The notes below the pieces were generated by a model, which was given only the letters and a program-made list of their open reading frames with translations, had not been told where the DNA came from and did no database searches. A stretch of 64,000 bases of DNA from Microbacterium sp. Se63.02b (GTDB taxonomy: Bacteria > Actinomycetota > Actinomycetes > Actinomycetales > Microbacteriaceae), in assembly GCF_014171575.1 (NCBI RefSeq), contig NZ_CP050453.1:3348001-3412000 (forward strand), in the 5' to 3' direction. Positions 18,989 through 27,627 of the stretch are shown here, one piece after another. The position numbers were made by a program, and so were the translations under genes. Each line of letters starts with the position of its first letter. Position 1 is the first letter of the stretch.

Positions 18989-19000
18989 CCACTATAGTGG
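18989..19000. promoter_or_regulatory. Palindromic bidirectional -10 region CCACTATAGTGG
   Basis: A perfect 12-bp palindrome abutting the operators. It contains TATAGT when read on either strand, so the same bases could serve as -10 element for both the importer operon and the LacI gene. The -35 regions are poor on both sides, so this is tentative. Confidence 0.45.
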
Positions 19001-19066
19001 GAGGGAAGAACGAAGAGCAACCTACAGCGCAATCAGCGTCGATCTTGCTCCTCAGGGGGAGGCTTC

Positions 19067-20096
19067 GTGAAGCGTGAGGGCGCGCCACGACTCATCGATG
19101 TGGCCGAAGCCGCCGGCGTCTCCCTGGCGAGTGCGTCGAGAGCGATGTCCGGCGGATCGGGGATCTCGCCCGAGGTCGCCGAACACGTCCGCGGCATCGC
19201 CCAGGCGCTCGGCTACGAGCCCAACATGCATGCGCGCGGCCTCGCCGGGGGCTCGTGCCCACCATCGGACTCGTCGTGCACGAGATCGGCGACCCCTACT
19301 TCTCCGACATCGCCAGCGGCGTGATCCGCAGTGCGACGCAGCAGAACCGATCCGTGCAGATCGCTCAGGCCGACCGCACGCCCGACAGCGAACTGGCCCA
19401 GGTGAAGTCGCTGCTGCGACAGCGCATCGGCTCCATCATCATCGCCGGCTCCGGGTACGCCGACCCCGCGATCGAGCAGCCGATGGCGGAGGCGCTGCTG
19501 GACTTCACGGCCGCGGGAGGACGCGTCGCGGTGATCGGCCGCCACCACCTCCCCGTCGATGCGGTGCTCCCCGACAACCATCGCGCCGGCGTCTCCGTCG
19601 GACGACACCTCGCAGATCTCGGGCATCGCCGGATCGGCGTGGTCGCAGGGCCCCCGAGCTGAACACGGTGGCCGATCGCATCGCCGGGCTCCGCGAGGGC
19701 ACCAGCGATCCTGGCGTCGAGCTCACCGTGGTCTCCAAGGCGTTCACGCGCGAGGGCGGCATCGCCGGTGCGCGCGAGCTGCTCGACCGGGGCCTCACGG
19801 CCATCGTCGGGCTCAACGACGCGATGGCCATCGGCATCCTCAGCGAACTGCGCCAGCACGGCATCCGCGTGCCGGAGGAGATGTCGGTGGTCGGCTTCGA
19901 CGACATCGCCGTCGCGCCGGACGTGGCGCCCGCGCTCACCACGGCGCGCATCCCCATGCTCGAGATGGGTCAGCACGCGGTCTCGCTCATCCTCCGCCCG
20001 GCGAGCGACGAGGCGCGGACCATCACGACGGCGCATGAACTGATCATCCGCCAGTCGTCGGGGCCTCCTGGCCTGACCGCGGCGCGGATATCATAA
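19067..20096 (+). CDS. LacI-family regulator of the Liv-type importer and dehydrogenase (two frame breaks)
   Basis: About 343 residues after restoring one G at GGGGG 19247-19251 and one C at CCCCC 19651-19655. The helix-turn-helix is RLIDVAEAAGVSLASASRAMS. The first repair gives LAGGLVPTIGLVVHEIGDPY at the hinge. The second gives GVVAGPPELNTVADRI, leading into the C-terminal lobe with VGLNDAMAIGILSEL and PEEMSVVGFDDI. Both repairs restore the exact spacing of LacI proteins. It is divergent from the importer across tandem operators that match its expected AAGCGCTT core, so autoregulation is likely. It is followed 22 bp later by an unrelated FadR-type gene. Confidence 0.85.
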
Positions 20097-20118
20097 AGGT
20101 CGACCAATCGGAGCCGCC

Positions 20119-20823
20119 GTGACCACGACCTTGGAGACGCTCGTCTCCCGCCTCGTCGCCCTCGCCGTCGAAGAGGAGGGCTCCTCGGCGCGGCGCCTGC
20201 CGCCGGAGCGCGAACTCGGCGATGCACTGGGGATGAGTCGCGGGGCGCTGCGCGAGCACCTCGCCGTGCTCGAGCGCCTCGGCTTCCTCCACCGCACCCA
20301 GGGTCGCGGTACGTACATCGACGCTCCGGGCGACGACTTCGTCCGCAGCTACTTCACCATCGCGAGGGAACTCGGCTACCTGACCGACAGCCAGTTCGCC
20401 GAATCGCGCGTGCTCCTGGAAGAGGCCGTCGCCGAGGCCGCCGCCGCACGCGCGACCGCGATCGACGTCGCCCACCTGCGCGAACTCGTCGATCAGATGG
20501 TCGCCGCGACGCGGTCCGGCGACCACGAGGCGGCCTTCGAGGCAGACGTCGCGTTTCACCGGAGCCTCCAGAGCATGGTCGACAATCCGGTGCTCCGCCT
20601 CATCCACGAGGGGCTGAGCCACGTGCTGCGCGAGACGATCCGCGTGCGACGGCTGGATGCGGTCGCCGTGGAGACCCTGGACGCCGACGGCGTCCTGCGC
20701 ACGGACAGCGTCCACTACCCGATCGTGGACGCGCTCGAGGCCGGAGACGCCGAGGCGGCGCGAGCCGCGATGCGCGAGCACTTCCGCAACTGGCAGTCGC
20801 TGCCGATCGCCGCACACCGTTGA
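20119..20823 (+). CDS. GntR/FadR-family (FCD domain) regulator
   Basis: 234 residues. The N-terminal winged helix shows the GntR signature (RLPPERELGDALGMSRGALR, residues 26-45) and a wing GRGTYID. The C-terminal FCD effector domain has metal-binding type residues (ESRVLLEEAVAEAAAARAT, then FEADVAFHRSL and the later His in MREHFRNW). FadR/FCD proteins sense small organic or sugar acids. It starts at a GTG. Immediately downstream lie two TTGGT/ACCAA palindromes bracketing the promoter of the next operon, which makes that operon its direct target. A half site, GACCAATCGG, also lies just before its own start. Confidence 0.88.
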   Translation: MTTTLETLVSRLVALAVEEEGSSARRLPPERELGDALGMSRGALREHLAVLERLGFLHRTQGRGTYIDAPGDDFVRSYFTIARELGYLTDSQFAESRVLLEEAVAEAAAARATAIDVAHLRELVDQMVAATRSGDHEAAFEADVAFHRSLQSMVDNPVLRLIHEGLSHVLRETIRVRRLDAVAVETLDADGVLRTDSVHYPIVDALEAGDAEAARAAMREHFRNWQSLPIAAHR

Positions 20824-20830
20824 GCACGGG

Positions 20831-20845
20831 ATTGGTATAACCAAT
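20831..20845. promoter_or_regulatory. FadR-type operator ATTGGTATAACCAAT
   Basis: Perfect palindromic arms ATTGGT/ACCAAT with a 3-bp centre, directly upstream of the -35 box at 20847. The pattern TGGTnnnACCA is the usual recognition core of FCD-type GntR proteins. Confidence 0.8.
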
Positions 20846-20846
20846 C

Positions 20847-20875
20847 TTGACATGCCCGCTTCGCGGTCGTATTCT
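20847..20875 (+). promoter_or_regulatory. Sigma-70 promoter TTGACA-17-TATTCT
   Basis: A consensus -35 (TTGACA, 20847-20852), 17-bp spacer and near-consensus -10 (TATTCT, 20870-20875). It sits between two palindromic operators and would drive the dehydrogenase-carrier-transketolase operon. Confidence 0.8.
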
Positions 20876-20884
20876 GATCCACAG

Positions 20885-20898
20885 ATTGGTTAACCAAT
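20885..20898. promoter_or_regulatory. FadR-type operator ATTGGTTAACCAAT
   Basis: A perfect 14-bp palindrome just after the -10 box, covering the expected transcription start. With the site at 20831 it brackets the promoter, so a bound regulator would block transcription. Confidence 0.8.
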
Positions 20899-20941
20899 TC
20901 TCAGATCATCGGCCACACGGACCAATGGAGGTCAGCGAGTC

Positions 20942-21814
20942 ATGCCGGACACCGCCGCAGCAGTCACATTCGTCGGGTTGGGTGCGATCGGACTCCCCAT
21001 GCTCCAGCGCCTCGTGGACGGCGGGATCGACGTCACCGGCGTCGACCCCTTCCCCGGCGCCCGCGAACGCGCACAGGCGGTCGGAGCCGCGACGGTCGGG
21101 GCCATCGGCGACGCACCTGCGGCCGCGGTCGTGGTGGCGATGGTCGCGACCCCCGACCAGCTCGACACACTCGTCGACCAGGCCCTGGCCGCCGGAGCCG
21201 TGCGCGGACAGCTCTGGGCCGTGATGAGCACCGTCGGACCCGAGGCCGTCGTCTCGGCCGCCGCACGACTGACCGACGCCGGCGCCGCGGTGGTCGACGC
21301 CCCGGTCACCGGCGGTGTCGCGCGAGCTCGCACCGGCGAACTCACCATCTTCGCGTCCGGAGCGGAAGCGTCGATCGCCCGCCTCGAACCGGTCCTCTCG
21401 CGGTTCGGCGCCGTGCGCATCGTCGGCGACGAGGTCGGGCGCGGACAGGCCATCAAGGTCGTCAACCAGCACCTCTGCTCCGTGCACATCGTGGCCGCCG
21501 CGGAAGCGCTCGCTCTGGCGACGGCACTGGGACTCGACCCGGCCGAGGTGCTGCCCCTGCTCGAATCCGGCGCCGCCGGATCCTGGATGCTGTCCGACCG
21601 CGGCCCACGGATGCTCGAAGGCACCGACGTCGAGGTCACCAGCCAGATCAACATCTTCGTCAAGGACTCGGGACTCGTGTACGACGCCGCCCGCGCCGCC
21701 GGAGCCGAGAGTCCCCTGCTCGACGCCGCACGCGAGCGCTACCTCGCCGCCCAGGCAGACGGCCTCGGCACGCGCGACGACTCGCGCGTGATCGAGACCT
21801 ACCGCCGTCGCTGA
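20942..21814 (+). CDS. NAD(P)-dependent beta-hydroxyacid dehydrogenase (HIBADH family)
   Basis: Cytosolic oxidoreductase, 290 residues. The Rossmann start VTFVGLGAIGLPMLQRLV (GxGxxGxP) and the substrate loop DAPVTGGVARARTGELTIF are typical, and the catalytic Lys lies in GQAIKVVNQH. The family oxidises 3-hydroxyisobutyrate, tartronate semialdehyde, L-threonate and similar acids. Here it is first in an operon with a carrier and a split transketolase. A polyhydroxy acid such as a threonate-like compound whose oxidation makes a keto sugar would fit, but this is inference. GGAGG lies upstream. The operon is under the FadR-type regulator. Confidence 0.85.
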   Translation: MPDTAAAVTFVGLGAIGLPMLQRLVDGGIDVTGVDPFPGARERAQAVGAATVGAIGDAPAAAVVVAMVATPDQLDTLVDQALAAGAVRGQLWAVMSTVGPEAVVSAAARLTDAGAAVVDAPVTGGVARARTGELTIFASGAEASIARLEPVLSRFGAVRIVGDEVGRGQAIKVVNQHLCSVHIVAAAEALALATALGLDPAEVLPLLESGAAGSWMLSDRGPRMLEGTDVEVTSQINIFVKDSGLVYDAARAAGAESPLLDAARERYLAAQADGLGTRDDSRVIETYRRR

Positions 21815-21855
21815 CGGCCACCACCACTCACCGCCCTGTTCAAGGAGGAACACCC

Positions 21856-23208
21856 ATGGTCAACATCACCCGTCCCCCGGCGCGCACACCGCAGCGCGAC
21901 AACCCCGTCAAGGTGTCGATCGCATCGATGATCGGCACCGCCGTCGAGTCATACGACTTCTTCATCTACGGCACCGCGTCGGCCGCCTACTTCGGCTCCG
22001 TCTTCTTCCATGCCGAAGACCCGATCGTCGGCGTGCTGCAGTCGTTCGCGGTGCTGGCTGTCGGCTTCTTCTTCCGCCCGCTCGGCGGCTACCTCGCAGG
22101 ACATTTCGGTGACCGCATCGGCCGCAAGACGGTCCTGCTGGCATCGCTCATCGTGATGGGCGCCGCCACCTTCCTCGTCGGGCTGCTCCCGACGTACGAG
22201 ATGGTGGGAGTCCTCGCTCCGATCCTGCTGATCCTCCTGCGGGCCGTGCAGGGGATCGGCTTCGGCGCCGAATGGGGAGGCGCGGTGCTGATGGCCGTCG
22301 AACATGCCCCGGCGCAGCGTCGCGGGTTCTTCGGCTCCGTGCCCCAGATCGGCATCCCGGCCGGGCTGCTCCTCGCGAACGGCACCTTCCTGGCCTCGAA
22401 CGCCCTGTTCGAGGGTGACTGGGTGTGGCGCGTGCCCTTCCTGCTCTCGATCGTGATGGTCGCTATCGGTCTCTGGATCCGCCTCGGCGTGAAGGAGTCC
22501 CCCGAGTTCGAGAAGATGAAGCAGGCCGGAGAGATCCACAAGCAGCCCGCCCTCCAGGTGCTCAAGCAGGACTGGCGACTGGTGTTGCGGATCATCGGAC
22601 TCCGTCTGGCCGAGACCGGCGGCTACTACATCACCACCAGCTTCGTGCTCTCGTACGTCGGGCTGGCCGCGATCAGCGACTCGCAGTACGTGCTGTGGGG
22701 AACCATGATCGGCTCCGCACTCGGACTCGGATCGCACCTCCTCTACGGGGCGCTCAGCGACCGGATCGGGCGCAAGCGCGTCTTCCTCATCGGCGCGATC
22801 TTCACGATCCTGTTCGGCATCCCGATGTTCCTTCTCATCAACACCGGCGCCGTGATCATGATCATCGTCGCGGTCGCCCTGAGCCTGCTCTTCAGCCACG
22901 ACCCGATCTTCGCGGTCGAGTCGAGTTGGTTCAGCGAACTCTTCTCCCGGGATGTGCGCTCGTCCGGCATCTCGCTCGGCTACAACGGCGCGTCGATCGT
23001 CGCGGGTCTGCTTCCCTTCCTCGCGACGGCACTCTACGCCGGCGTGGGATGGCTCGGCCCTGCTCTGCTCTTCGTGGCCCTGGGCATCATCTCCACGTCC
23101 GTCGCAGCCGTCACCCGAGAGACGGCTCCCATCCGCGTCGGCGACGCGACCCCACCGTCCGACGTCGCCGTCGCCGTCGCCGCCCCTGCCACCGAAGGAA
23201 CCCGATGA
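21856..23208 (+). CDS. MFS transporter, metabolite:H+ symporter (MHS) family
   Basis: Twelve-helix proton symporter, 450 residues. The diagnostic MHS start is present (IASMIGTAVESYDFFIYGT), as are the loop 2-3 motif GDRIGRKTVLLASL and the repeat motif SDRIGRKRVFLIGAI. AEWGGAVLMAVEHAPAQRRG is the usual loop 4-5 signature. Relatives carry organic acids such as alpha-ketoglutarate, shikimate, citrate and betaines, so the pathway substrate is probably an acid. An AAGGAGG ribosome site lies a few bases before the ATG. The stop overlaps the next ATG. Confidence 0.88.
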   Translation: MVNITRPPARTPQRDNPVKVSIASMIGTAVESYDFFIYGTASAAYFGSVFFHAEDPIVGVLQSFAVLAVGFFFRPLGGYLAGHFGDRIGRKTVLLASLIVMGAATFLVGLLPTYEMVGVLAPILLILLRAVQGIGFGAEWGGAVLMAVEHAPAQRRGFFGSVPQIGIPAGLLLANGTFLASNALFEGDWVWRVPFLLSIVMVAIGLWIRLGVKESPEFEKMKQAGEIHKQPALQVLKQDWRLVLRIIGLRLAETGGYYITTSFVLSYVGLAAISDSQYVLWGTMIGSALGLGSHLLYGALSDRIGRKRVFLIGAIFTILFGIPMFLLINTGAVIMIIVAVALSLLFSHDPIFAVESSWFSELFSRDVRSSGISLGYNGASIVAGLLPFLATALYAGVGWLGPALLFVALGIISTSVAAVTRETAPIRVGDATPPSDVAVAVAAPATEGTR

Positions 23209-24065
23209 CGACCGCCACCGCATCCGACCGCGCGCGACGCATCCGCGACAGCGCCCACCGCATCCGCCTGAACGCCCTCCACATGGGTGAGGTGCAGGGA
23301 CAGGGCTACGTGGGCCAGGCGCTCGGCGCCGCCGACGTGCTCGCCGCGGTGTACCTCGACCAGCTGCGCCACCGCGCGGACGACCCGCACTGGGACGACC
23401 GCGACCGGTTCCTGCTCTCCACCGGCCACTATGCGATCGCGCTCTACGCCGCACTGGCCGAGGCGGGCGTCATCCCGCAGGAGGAACTCGACACCTACGG
23501 CTCCGACGACTCGCGTCTTCCCATGTCGGGGATGGCGAGCTACACCCCCGGCATGGAGATCTCCGGCGGCTCGCTCGGCCATGGCCTCACAGTCGCGGTG
23601 GGCATGGCACTGGGCCTTCGCCACCAGGGCAGCGATGCCCGCGTGTTCACCTTCCTCTCCGACGGTGAGCTGAACGAGGGATCGACGTGGGAGTCAGCGA
23701 TGGGCGCTGCCTCGCATCGGCTCGGCAACCTCACCGCGCTGGTCGACATGAACGCGCTGCAGGCCGACGGCCCGACCGCCGACGTCCTGTCCCTCGAACC
23801 CGCCGAGGACAAGTGGGCGTCGTTCGGCTGGCGCACCCAGCGTGTCGACGGCAACGACCCGGAAGCGATCCTCGCCGCGTTCGACGCGATAGACGACCGC
23901 GACCCGGTGGGCGCACCGCAGGTGATCCTCTTCGACGTGAAGGTCGGCAAGGGCGTCCCCCTGTTGGAGGACCGCGAGAAGAACCACTTCATGCGCATCG
24001 ACGAACACGAGTGGGCGATCAGCCGCGAGCAGCTCATCGCCGGCTACGAAGGAGCGAACAGATGA
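23205..24065 (+). CDS. Transketolase, N-terminal (thiamine-diphosphate) subunit
   Basis: 286 residues, the PP domain of a two-chain transketolase. HYAIALYAALAEAG supplies an early active-site His, GGSLGHGLTVAVGMAL is the conserved His loop, and the cofactor motif runs SDGELNEGSTWE to LVDMNALQADG. It is about half the length of a one-chain transketolase, and its partner is the next gene (ATGA overlap). Both subunits would form the active site at their interface. Split transketolases are common in specialised catabolic operons (apulose, sulfosugar and similar routes), not in the core pentose-phosphate pathway. Donor and acceptor are unknown. Confidence 0.88.
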   Translation: MTTATASDRARRIRDSAHRIRLNALHMGEVQGQGYVGQALGAADVLAAVYLDQLRHRADDPHWDDRDRFLLSTGHYAIALYAALAEAGVIPQEELDTYGSDDSRLPMSGMASYTPGMEISGGSLGHGLTVAVGMALGLRHQGSDARVFTFLSDGELNEGSTWESAMGAASHRLGNLTALVDMNALQADGPTADVLSLEPAEDKWASFGWRTQRVDGNDPEAILAAFDAIDDRDPVGAPQVILFDVKVGKGVPLLEDREKNHFMRIDEHEWAISREQLIAGYEGANR

Positions 24066-25062
24066 CCACCCCCACGAAGCCGAAGCTGAAGACATCGGCG
24101 ATGATCGCGTCGTTCGCCGAGCCGGGGCAGAAGACGGCGTCCGCGCCGTTCGGCGAAGCGCTCGCCCGACTCGCCGACACCGACCAGCGGGTCGTCGGCC
24201 TCAGCGCCGACCTGGCCAAGTACACCGACATGCACGTCTTCCGCGACGCGCACCCCGAGCGGTTCTTCCAGATGGGCATGGCCGAGCAGCTGCTCTTCGG
24301 CGCTGCCGCCGGCATGGCGGAGGTGGGGCTCATCCCCTTCGCCTCGACCTACTCCGTGTTCGCCTCTCGCCGCGCGTACGACTTCATCGCCCTCGACATC
24401 GCCGAGCCGAACCTCAACGTCAACGTCGTCGGGGGCCTTCCCGGACTCACCACCGGGTACGGACCCAGCCACCAGGCGACCGAGGACATCGCGATCTTCC
24501 GCGGCATGCCCAACCTCACGATCGTCGACCCCTGCGACTCGGTCGACATCGCGCAGGCGGTGCCGCAGCTCGCCGCATCCGCGGGGCCGACCTACCTCCG
24601 CCTGCTCCGGGGGAAGGTGCCGACGATCCTAGACGAGTACGACTACTCCTTCGAGCTCGGCAAGGCCAAGGTCGTGCGTCCGGGCAACGATGTGGTCTTC
24701 GTCTCCAGCGGCCTGATGACGATGCGCGCTCTGCAGGCTGCGGAGCGTCTCGCCGCACACCGGATCGACGTCGCCGTCGTGCACACCCCGACCATCAAGC
24801 CGTTCGATGAGGAGACGGTCCTGCGCGAACTCGACACCCCGCGGCTCGCGCTCACCCTCGAGAACCACACCGTGGTCGGGGGCTGTTCGAGACGGTCGCC
24901 TCCGCCCTGGTGCGTCGCGGAGCCACCCGCCGCGTCGTGCCCGTCGCGTTGCCCGACCGCTTCCTCGACGCGGGAGCCCTGCCGACGCTGCACGAGCGCT
25001 ATGGCCTCGCGACCGATGTGATCGTCGATCGCGTCATCGAGGAGCTCCGCGCCGCGGACTGA
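24062..25062 (+). CDS. Transketolase, C-terminal (pyrimidine-binding) subunit (frame broken near 24878-24882)
   Basis: About 333 residues after repair. The pyrimidine domain shows LSADLAKYTDMHVF, RFFQMGMAEQLLFGAAAGMA (with the catalytic Glu) and PFASTYSVFASRRAYDFI. The transketolase C-terminal domain follows (VVFVSSGLMTMRALQAAERL, VVHTPTIKPFDEE). The frame is lost at GGGGG 24878-24882. One added G gives ENHTVVGGLFETVASALVRR, exactly the family ending. The gene then continues to the stop at 25060-25062. It ends 7 bp before the convergent sulfatase stop. Confidence 0.87.
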
Positions 25063-25069
25063 CCGACGC

Positions 25070-26569
25070 TCAGGAGCTCCCGACCGTCGAATCCAGCTTC
25101 GCCATGACCTGGTTGATGGTGAACGAGGCCGACTCCTGTCGGGCGGGGAACTCGGCGAGAGTGCCCAGCATCTTCGCGACGTACGCCTGCGCGGGGATCA
25201 TCAGGAACACGTGGTCGAGCACCCAGTCCCAGTACGTGTTCGACGTGATGTCGGCGCGTTCGAAGGGATCCGTCCGGAGGTTGAAGAGCTTCGGGAAGCG
25301 CAGCTCGATGTAGGGCTCCTGCCAGACCTGGAGGGTGCCCGCGGCGCGCTGCTCGAGGAACACGAGCTTCCAGTTCTCGAAGCGCAGCGCCGTGAGGTCT
25401 CCGTCGTCCGAGACGTAGAAGAAGTGCCGCCGTGGACTGTGCTCGGCGGCCCCCGTGATGTAGTCGAGCTGGTTGTGCCCGTCGAGGTGCACCTTGTAGT
25501 CGGTGCCGTGCAGCGCCGTGCCCGACTTCAGCCGCTCGGCGATGTCATCGTCACCCACGGCCGCCAACAGCGTGACGAACCAGTCGTTGTGGCTCACGAT
25601 CCCGTTGAGCGTCGTACCGGCGGGGATGCGTCCCGGCCAGCGGACCATCGCGGGGACGCGGTAGGCGCCTTCCCAGTTGGAGTTCTTCTCGTTGCGGAAC
25701 GGGGTCATCCCGGCGTCCGGCCAGCTGTTCATGTGCGGGCCGTTGTCGGTCGAGTACATGACGATCGTGTTCTCAGCGAGCCCGAGTTCGTCGAGCAGGT
25801 CGAGCAGGCTCCCGACGACATCATCATGATCGAGCATCGTGTCGTGGTAGTTCGACTGCCAGCGCCCTGCGCGTCCCTTGCTCTGCTCCTTCGTGTGGGT
25901 GCGGAAGTGCATATGCGTCGAGTTGAACCACACGAAGAAGGGGGTGTCGTCCGCGGCCTGGGTGCGGATGAAGTCGGCGGCGGCGTCGCGGAACTCCTCG
26001 TCGACCGTCTCCATGCGCTTCTTCGTCAGCGGGCCGGTGTCCTCGATCCGTTGCGTCCCGTCCTCTCCCGCCCACGAATGGATGACACCACGGGGACGGA
26101 ACCTCTCGCTGAAGCCGGGGAACTCCTCGTCGGTCGGGTAGTCCGGATGCTCCGGCTCCTCCTCCGCGTTGAGGTGGTACAGGTTGCCGAAGAACTCGTC
26201 GAAGCCGTGGGCGGTCGGCAGATGCTCGTCGCGGTCGCCGAGGTGGTTCTTGCCGAACTGACCCGTGGCGTACCCGTGGTGCTTGAGCGCGTCGGCGATC
26301 GTGGGGTCCTCGGGCTGGAGCCCCAGCTTCGCACCCGGCATGCCCACCTTGGTGAGTCCGGTGCGGTACGGGTTCTGTCCGGTGATGAAGGCGGCACGAC
26401 CGGCGGTGCAGCTCTGCTCGCCGTAGTAGTCGGTGAACTTCACGCCCTCGTCGGCGATCCGGTCGATGTTCGGCGTCCGGTAGCCCATGAGCCCGTCGGA
26501 GTACGTGCTCAGGTTGGCGATGCCGATGTCATCGCCCCAGATGATGAGGATGTTGGGCTTGTCAGCCAT
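25070..26569 (-). CDS. Type I sulfatase (arylsulfatase family, Cys type)
   Basis: 499 residues. Metal ligands are visible in ILIIWGDDIGIANL (Asp13, Asp14). The formylglycine site is Cys54 in SCTAGR, the C-x-A-x-R variant of the sulfatase signature, with downstream GKNHLGDRDEHLPTAHGFDE and MYSTDNGPH carrying further active-site residues. No signal peptide is seen, so it probably acts in the cytosol, or is exported by an unrecognised route. The ATG at 26569 has AAGGAG seven bases upstream; the open frame extends 18 codons further without support. The maturation enzyme is encoded directly upstream, which makes an active Cys-type sulfatase very likely. Substrate unknown. Confidence 0.88.
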   Translation of the reverse strand: MADKPNILIIWGDDIGIANLSTYSDGLMGYRTPNIDRIADEGVKFTDYYGEQSCTAGRAAFITGQNPYRTGLTKVGMPGAKLGLQPEDPTIADALKHHGYATGQFGKNHLGDRDEHLPTAHGFDEFFGNLYHLNAEEEPEHPDYPTDEEFPGFSERFRPRGVIHSWAGEDGTQRIEDTGPLTKKRMETVDEEFRDAAADFIRTQAADDTPFFVWFNSTHMHFRTHTKEQSKGRAGRWQSNYHDTMLDHDDVVGSLLDLLDELGLAENTIVMYSTDNGPHMNSWPDAGMTPFRNEKNSNWEGAYRVPAMVRWPGRIPAGTTLNGIVSHNDWFVTLLAAVGDDDIAERLKSGTALHGTDYKVHLDGHNQLDYITGAAEHSPRRHFFYVSDDGDLTALRFENWKLVFLEQRAAGTLQVWQEPYIELRFPKLFNLRTDPFERADITSNTYWDWVLDHVFLMIPAQAYVAKMLGTLAEFPARQESASFTINQVMAKLDSTVGSS

Positions 26570-26653
26570 GCCTGACTCCTTGCGTCGACCGATGAGGCGG
26601 GCGGTTGCCCTCGGTCGAGCCAAGCATTCTCCGCGCCCCGCGCGAAGGGGCCC

Positions 26654-27583
26654 TCACTCGGAGCGGGTGAGGCGGAATCCGATGTGGGACATGCCGGTGT
26701 CTTCGGCCTGCGGCGAGCGCGCGGCCGGCCGGAACCGCAGACAGTAGTCCGGCGAGCAGAGGTGCGAACCACCCTTGAGGACACGGCGAGGGATGGCGGG
26801 GAAGCCCTCCTGCGCGCTCGCCGCCGCCAGCAGGTTCGTCCGCTTGCCCTGGTCGACGGGAGTGTCGGACAACCGGATGTGCCTCGGCGTGTAGAAGTCG
26901 GTCGTCCACTCCCACACGTTCGCGATCATGTCGTAGAGGCCGTAGCCGTTGGGCGGGTAGGAGCCGACGGGAGCCGTGCCGCCGACGCCCTGGTTGTCGT
27001 AGGGGAAGCGTCCCAACCAGGAGTTCGCCTGGGCGACGCCGCCGGGATACGCCTCATCGCCCCACGCGAAAGCCGTGCTCTCCTGTCCCCCACGCGCCGC
27101 GTACTCGTGCTCGACCTCGGTGGGAAGTCGCATCCCGGCCCAGTCGGCATAGGCGACGGCGTCTTCGAACGCGATGTGGACGACGGGATGCTGGAGCAGC
27201 TGATCGATCGAGGAATCGGGTCCGAACGGTCGACGCCAGTGCGCCCCCGGCTGCCATCGCCACCAGTTGCGCCAATTCCGCAGGTCTGTCGGGCCCGCGG
27301 TCGGCGTGAACACCATCGAGCCGGGGACGAGATCCGCGGGGTCGGCGCCGGGGAAAGCGGCGGGGTCGAGCGGACGTTCCGCGACCGTCACGTATCCGGT
27401 CGCGTCGACGAATTCCGCATACTGCGCGTTGGTCACCTCGTACCGGTCGATGAAGAACGATGCGACTTCACGCTCGTGCACCGGCCGCTCGTCGGGGTAG
27501 AAGTCGTCCGACCCCATCAGGAACCGGCCGGCGGGGATGTGGACCATGTCGCGCGAGTTCGTCACGGGACTCAGCGTAGTCAC
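26654..27583 (-). CDS. Formylglycine-generating enzyme (sulfatase-activating, SUMF1-type)
   Basis: 309 residues. It oxidises the sulfatase active-site Cys to formylglycine using copper and oxygen. The fold signature starts VHIPAGRFLMGSDDFYPDE, with IDRYEVTNAQYAEFV, WAGMRLPTEVEHEYAARGG and YGLYDMIANVWEWT. The two copper-binding cysteines are present in GGSHLCSPDYCLRFRPAARS (about Cys276 and Cys281), which separates a true FGE from inactive paralogues. The start is uncertain: GTG at 27583 is taken, and GTG 27565 or ATG 27547 are alternatives, none with a good ribosome site. It lies 85 bp upstream of the sulfatase, in the same direction. Confidence 0.88.
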   Translation of the reverse strand: MTTLSPVTNSRDMVHIPAGRFLMGSDDFYPDERPVHEREVASFFIDRYEVTNAQYAEFVDATGYVTVAERPLDPAAFPGADPADLVPGSMVFTPTAGPTDLRNWRNWWRWQPGAHWRRPFGPDSSIDQLLQHPVVHIAFEDAVAYADWAGMRLPTEVEHEYAARGGQESTAFAWGDEAYPGGVAQANSWLGRFPYDNQGVGGTAPVGSYPPNGYGLYDMIANVWEWTTDFYTPRHIRLSDTPVDQGKRTNLLAAASAQEGFPAIPRRVLKGGSHLCSPDYCLRFRPAARSPQAEDTGMSHIGFRLTRSE

Positions 27584-27627
27584 CGGGTGCGGTTCGGTGG
27601 CCGGTGGACCTCTGGAAGGATCGTCCC

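Noticed and set aside
21949..23454. A 501-codon minus-strand frame opposite the MHS carrier
   Set aside because: The carrier has full family motifs and operon context; the antisense frame has none.
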